From: Branchipolynoe longqiensis | Lineage: Eukaryota; Annelida; Polychaeta; Phyllodocida; Polynoidae | Reading direction: 5' to 3' | Assembly: GCA_030323885.1 (NCBI GenBank) | Contig: CM059196.1 | Coordinates: forward strand, 36,806,481-36,870,480 | Length of the DNA stretch: 64,000 nt | Part shown: piece after piece, positions 61,169 to 64,000 of the stretch | How positions within the stretch are numbered: position 1 is the first letter of the stretch | Layout of the letters: every line of letters starts with the position of its first letter | Notes under the pieces: model-generated | Database searches by the model: none | What the model saw: the letters and a program-made list of their open reading frames with translations, nothing else | Told to the model about the DNA's origin: nothing | Translations under genes and position numbers: made by a program

Positions 61169-61314
61169 GTAAGTGATTGACCTTTCATGGCGCCTCGAAA
61201 GGTCATTTCCGCTGCCCATGCTTCAGGTTACTGACTGAACGTGTTCACCCATTAACTGTCATTGTAGCTACTTGTGTAGTGATGATTCATGTCTATATAC
61301 AGGGTTCCCACAGA

Positions 61315-61595
61315 TTCTTAGGACTTAAATTGTTGAGAAATTTCCGATTTTTGGTGGATTTAAGGTTTTGTTCACAGTCTGGGGGCTTTTTTTATATAGG
61401 TGTAAATTTGAGGAGAAATAAAAATGATGGGGGTACGTTTCATGTAGTACTCTCCAAACATGTTTTGCACAATGCATATGACCAGGTCTGCCTAGAGAGC
61501 ATCCTGCTGTCATTAATGGGACTGTATTACTATTATGGCCCACCTGACTCATTTCCAAATTTTTTTCCTCCCATGCCACTATCATCCCTGAATAT
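61315..61595. repeat. Interspersed repeat shared with 42690-42925
   Basis: Contains the shared TATAGGTGTAAATTTGAGGA and ATGATGGGGGTACGTTTCAT motifs, ending CCACTATCATCCCTG. Confidence 0.65.
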
Positions 61596-62165
61596 GGTCA
61601 CTTTTCTGTGAACCGATTTAAAAAGGTCATAAATTGGATTTGGCCACTGATATTTAAAAAAATATGTTTTACCACCTATCTTTAGAAAGCACAAATGAAG
61701 TGGAGCTGAATTGTCTCGAAGTTGATGCTATTGTCTACGAACCGTAATGTACTGGTCACAAGTGCACACATACGTTGACAGCTTTTTACTGATCGCTTGG
61801 CATGTGGAAATCCCCTAATTTAATATGGTTACATTTGCCGTGAAAATAGATCTTAAATTGTATGGAAGTTGGTATTAAAAAAGTCTTGAAACGGTCTTAA
61901 ATGTTATTGGCTGAGAGGTGCAGGAACCCTGATATAGCTATGTCTGTGCTTGTAAATGCGTCTGGTATTTTCCATACCTAGAGAGAACAATCGAAACTGC
62001 ACTGCACTGCCATGACAAATTGTTCATGCTTTTAATCTCTTTATCACTTTAACTCAGTTTGTGTGGGTGTTTTCTCCTGTCTACAAAGCTGACTTGTAAT
62101 GCGACGTCTTTATGACACGATTGTTGCTTGGTGAGGATTGTGGTTGGCTCTTTTAATTCAGATCG

Positions 62166-62415
62166 AAGGGTCTGTATGGGGCCTAGAAAGTCTTGAAAAG
62201 TCTTGGAACTTCATTTCAAGACCTTGAATTTAACCCATTTCGGGTAATTAGTCTTGAAAAACCTTGAATTCCATTGAACTGTCCACACTGATCTAAATTA
62301 GTCTGAAATCACCAGTTTCTTTCCTAAAATCCAAATGAAAATAGTCCTGAATTCCAATCAAAAACAGCCTTGAAATAGCCTTGAATTCTATATCTTCACA
62401 TGTGTACGGACCCTG
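62166..62415. mobile_element. CAGGGTC-family element (copy with altered first base)
   Basis: Starts AAGGGTCTGTATGGGGCCT and ends GTGTACGGACCCTG. Same interior as 45548-45807. The flanks share ATTCAGA..CG but are offset, so the duplication length is uncertain here. Confidence 0.6.
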
Positions 62416-63245
62416 GATTCAGAGCGTAACTTAATGAGTTGAGCTGCATGTGGAACATTGCTAAACGCTGATCATGCCAGCACATCTTCCAGCTTAAACC
62501 TTTGCAGGTGTCACTTTGCCCTAATCTGTACTCGCAGGCTTTGACTCGCCCTACCGCTTATCTTCTTCAGTCCTCACCTCTCTTCTTCTGTGCAGACATT
62601 ATTGGGGATACCCACTGCCAATAATGTATGATTGCTTATACTCACGTAAACAGAAAGCACAGTTTCACAGTTCAGTCACCTGTCATGGGAATGCACTGCG
62701 TTTCCTTCCAATATTTGTAGCTCAGATAATCGACATTTCTAAATGTGTGTAATCCGCGCCAAAGTACTGAAGCTTTTGGAGTTTTTGCAGCCAAACAGCT
62801 GACGTTACGAGATTTTGGGAATGTTATAGGAATGGCATGCTATTATTTCTTAGCGTTCTCTTTCCTTTGGCACCAAATGGATACACGCATTTAATATTAG
62901 ATCCAATTAGTAAAAGTAGTTTTAGGTTTTTCTAAACGAAGAAACCGCATAGTTTTAGTATTATAATAACAAAATGATAGCTTTTTGGTGTTTTCTTCCA
63001 TCATGATTCTAGGGATTCATGGGTTAGTCACGAAAACCGGGTGCAGCAATGTGAATTCTCTGCATTTTGTTTTTGTTGTAGTTTTCGATTTGTATATTTT
63101 TTTGGTGGGCAGCCAGGAGTAATTTTTTTATTAACTGGGTTGTTTAAGGAGAACAAATTAATAGGATGTATCCCCTAGATTACGCTTATGGCGGACTGGC
63201 TTTGTAAGACTGAATGAATAACTTTTCAGTGGTTTTCATTCTCAA
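62416..63245. other. Downstream intron, unique sequence
   Basis: No reading frame resembling the rest of KH4 or the C-terminal tail was found. The next coding exon is expected beyond 64000. Confidence 0.5.
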
Positions 63246-63246
63246 A

Positions 63247-63847
63247 TTTCCCTGTCCATCTCGTCTTGAGTTGCATACTTCAATGGCAATTTTTTTTTAA
63301 CTTGAGAAAATTATTTGATTTAGCTAACTTATATATTAGTGCATTTATCAAAGTTGCGGGCGCCGAATCGGTAGAGCGCCTGCCTCGCGTTCGGAAGGTC
63401 AGGAGTTCGGTTTCCGGACGAGTCAAACCAATTTCCCTTCTCATCTCGTCTGGAGTTCTTTACTCCAAAGGAAATATATATCTTAAACTAAAAAAATTAT
63501 TGGATTTGATCTATATCATAGTAAAGCCTTACATTTTAGAACCCAAAATATTTACCTAGATGTGATCCTACCTCTCCAACTTAGATACTGACGCACTTTT
63601 AAGCATTTTTGCTGCATAGTAGTCGATTTAATAGACCCTATTTCTGCTGAAGCTGAAGCCTATTGTATCCAGCATTCAGGTATGCACACCATTTTTAATT
63701 TAGCATATTTCCACTTCGGGTATCTTCAAAGTGAGCCATAAGTTACTTGCAGGTAAAGTAAGGTCAATTATAACGATCAACTTAATACAAATTTATCTGA
63801 AAAACAAACAACCCACAAAAAACGCAATGCCATCAGACTATGCAGCT
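63247..63847. repeat. Degraded TTAA-family element with a SINE head fragment inserted
   Basis: 63247-63320 and 63433-63505 are similar (TTTCCCT..CATCTCGTCT..AGTT). Between them is a tRNA-like SINE head (CGAATCGGTAGAGCGCCTGC and GAGTTCGGTTTCCGG). The right end CATCAGACTATGCAGCT before TTAA matches the TTAA family. Confidence 0.55.
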
Positions 63848-64000
63848 TTAATAATTTCTTCGTGGTTTTGCCCCTGGAGACCATTCAAACTCACTGACTT
63901 CGGTTTACTTCGAATCTCATTCTTATATGACCTTAGATGTTGGAAGAACATCAAACCCAAACAACAAATTTAGGCATTAGCGATAGTACAATTTTCCCCG

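Noticed and set aside
60860..61168. Exon 15a as a decayed pseudo-exon
   Set aside because: Frame, length, splice sites and fold-critical KH residues are all intact, which is not expected for a decaying duplicate.
61177..61611. 144-residue ORF after exon 15b
   Set aside because: It overlaps an interspersed repeat also present at 42690-42925 and does not resemble the remaining half of KH4.
63355..63432. Possible tRNA gene
   Set aside because: It has box-A- and box-B-like sequence but no clean cloverleaf acceptor stem, and it matches the head of the local SINE family (as at 41293).

Overview
The window is animal genomic DNA and holds one recognisable protein-coding gene, on the + strand, surrounded by dense repeats. 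The gene is an IGF2BP/IMP (VICKZ) family mRNA-binding protein. Fifteen coding exon positions join in a single consistent reading frame from the ATG at 4843 to 61168. They encode RRM1, RRM2, KH1, KH2, a Gln/Gly/Met-rich linker, KH3 and the first half of KH4. The end of KH4 and the C-terminal tail lie beyond the window. The splice-phase chain (1,0 | 2 | 1 | 2 | 0 | 2 | 2 | 0 | 2 | 2 | 0 ...) closes without a conflict at every junction, which is the strongest support for the model.

Organism: tRNA-derived SINEs are abundant. Two copies have a central region that I associate with the Nin-DC/CORE-type SINEs common in mollusc genomes. Together with long introns, this suggests a lophotrochozoan, most likely a mollusc. 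This is an inference from repeat style and is not proven.

Layout. 1-4544 is intergenic or upstream DNA made mostly of nested DNA-transposon derivatives and minisatellites. 4545-5014 holds a possible 5'UTR exon and the first coding exon. 5015-13564 and 13623-27080 are the two largest introns and hold foldback, TTAA-type, pogo-like and CAG-ended elements, SINEs and minisatellites. 27081-36624 carries RRM2 and the start of the inter-domain linker. 41889-44667 carries KH1, 48868-52810 carries KH2, 56521-60127 carries the low-complexity linker and KH3, and 60860-61168 carries the KH3/KH4 exon in two alternative versions. 61169-64000 is intron or repeat DNA with no recognised exon.

Most notable signal: the exon spanning the end of KH3 and the start of KH4 is present twice in tandem (60860-60988 and 61040-61168). 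Both copies are exactly 129 nt, phase 0, with good splice sites. Only 51 bp separates them, while the other introns run from about 0.4 to 13 kb. This arrangement predicts mutually exclusive splicing that swaps the RNA-binding GXXG loop of KH4 (GKNG versus GKGG). A second signal is a group of short DNA elements whose ends begin CAG and that appear to share 6-bp target-site duplications, in one case supported by a nearby copy of the empty site.
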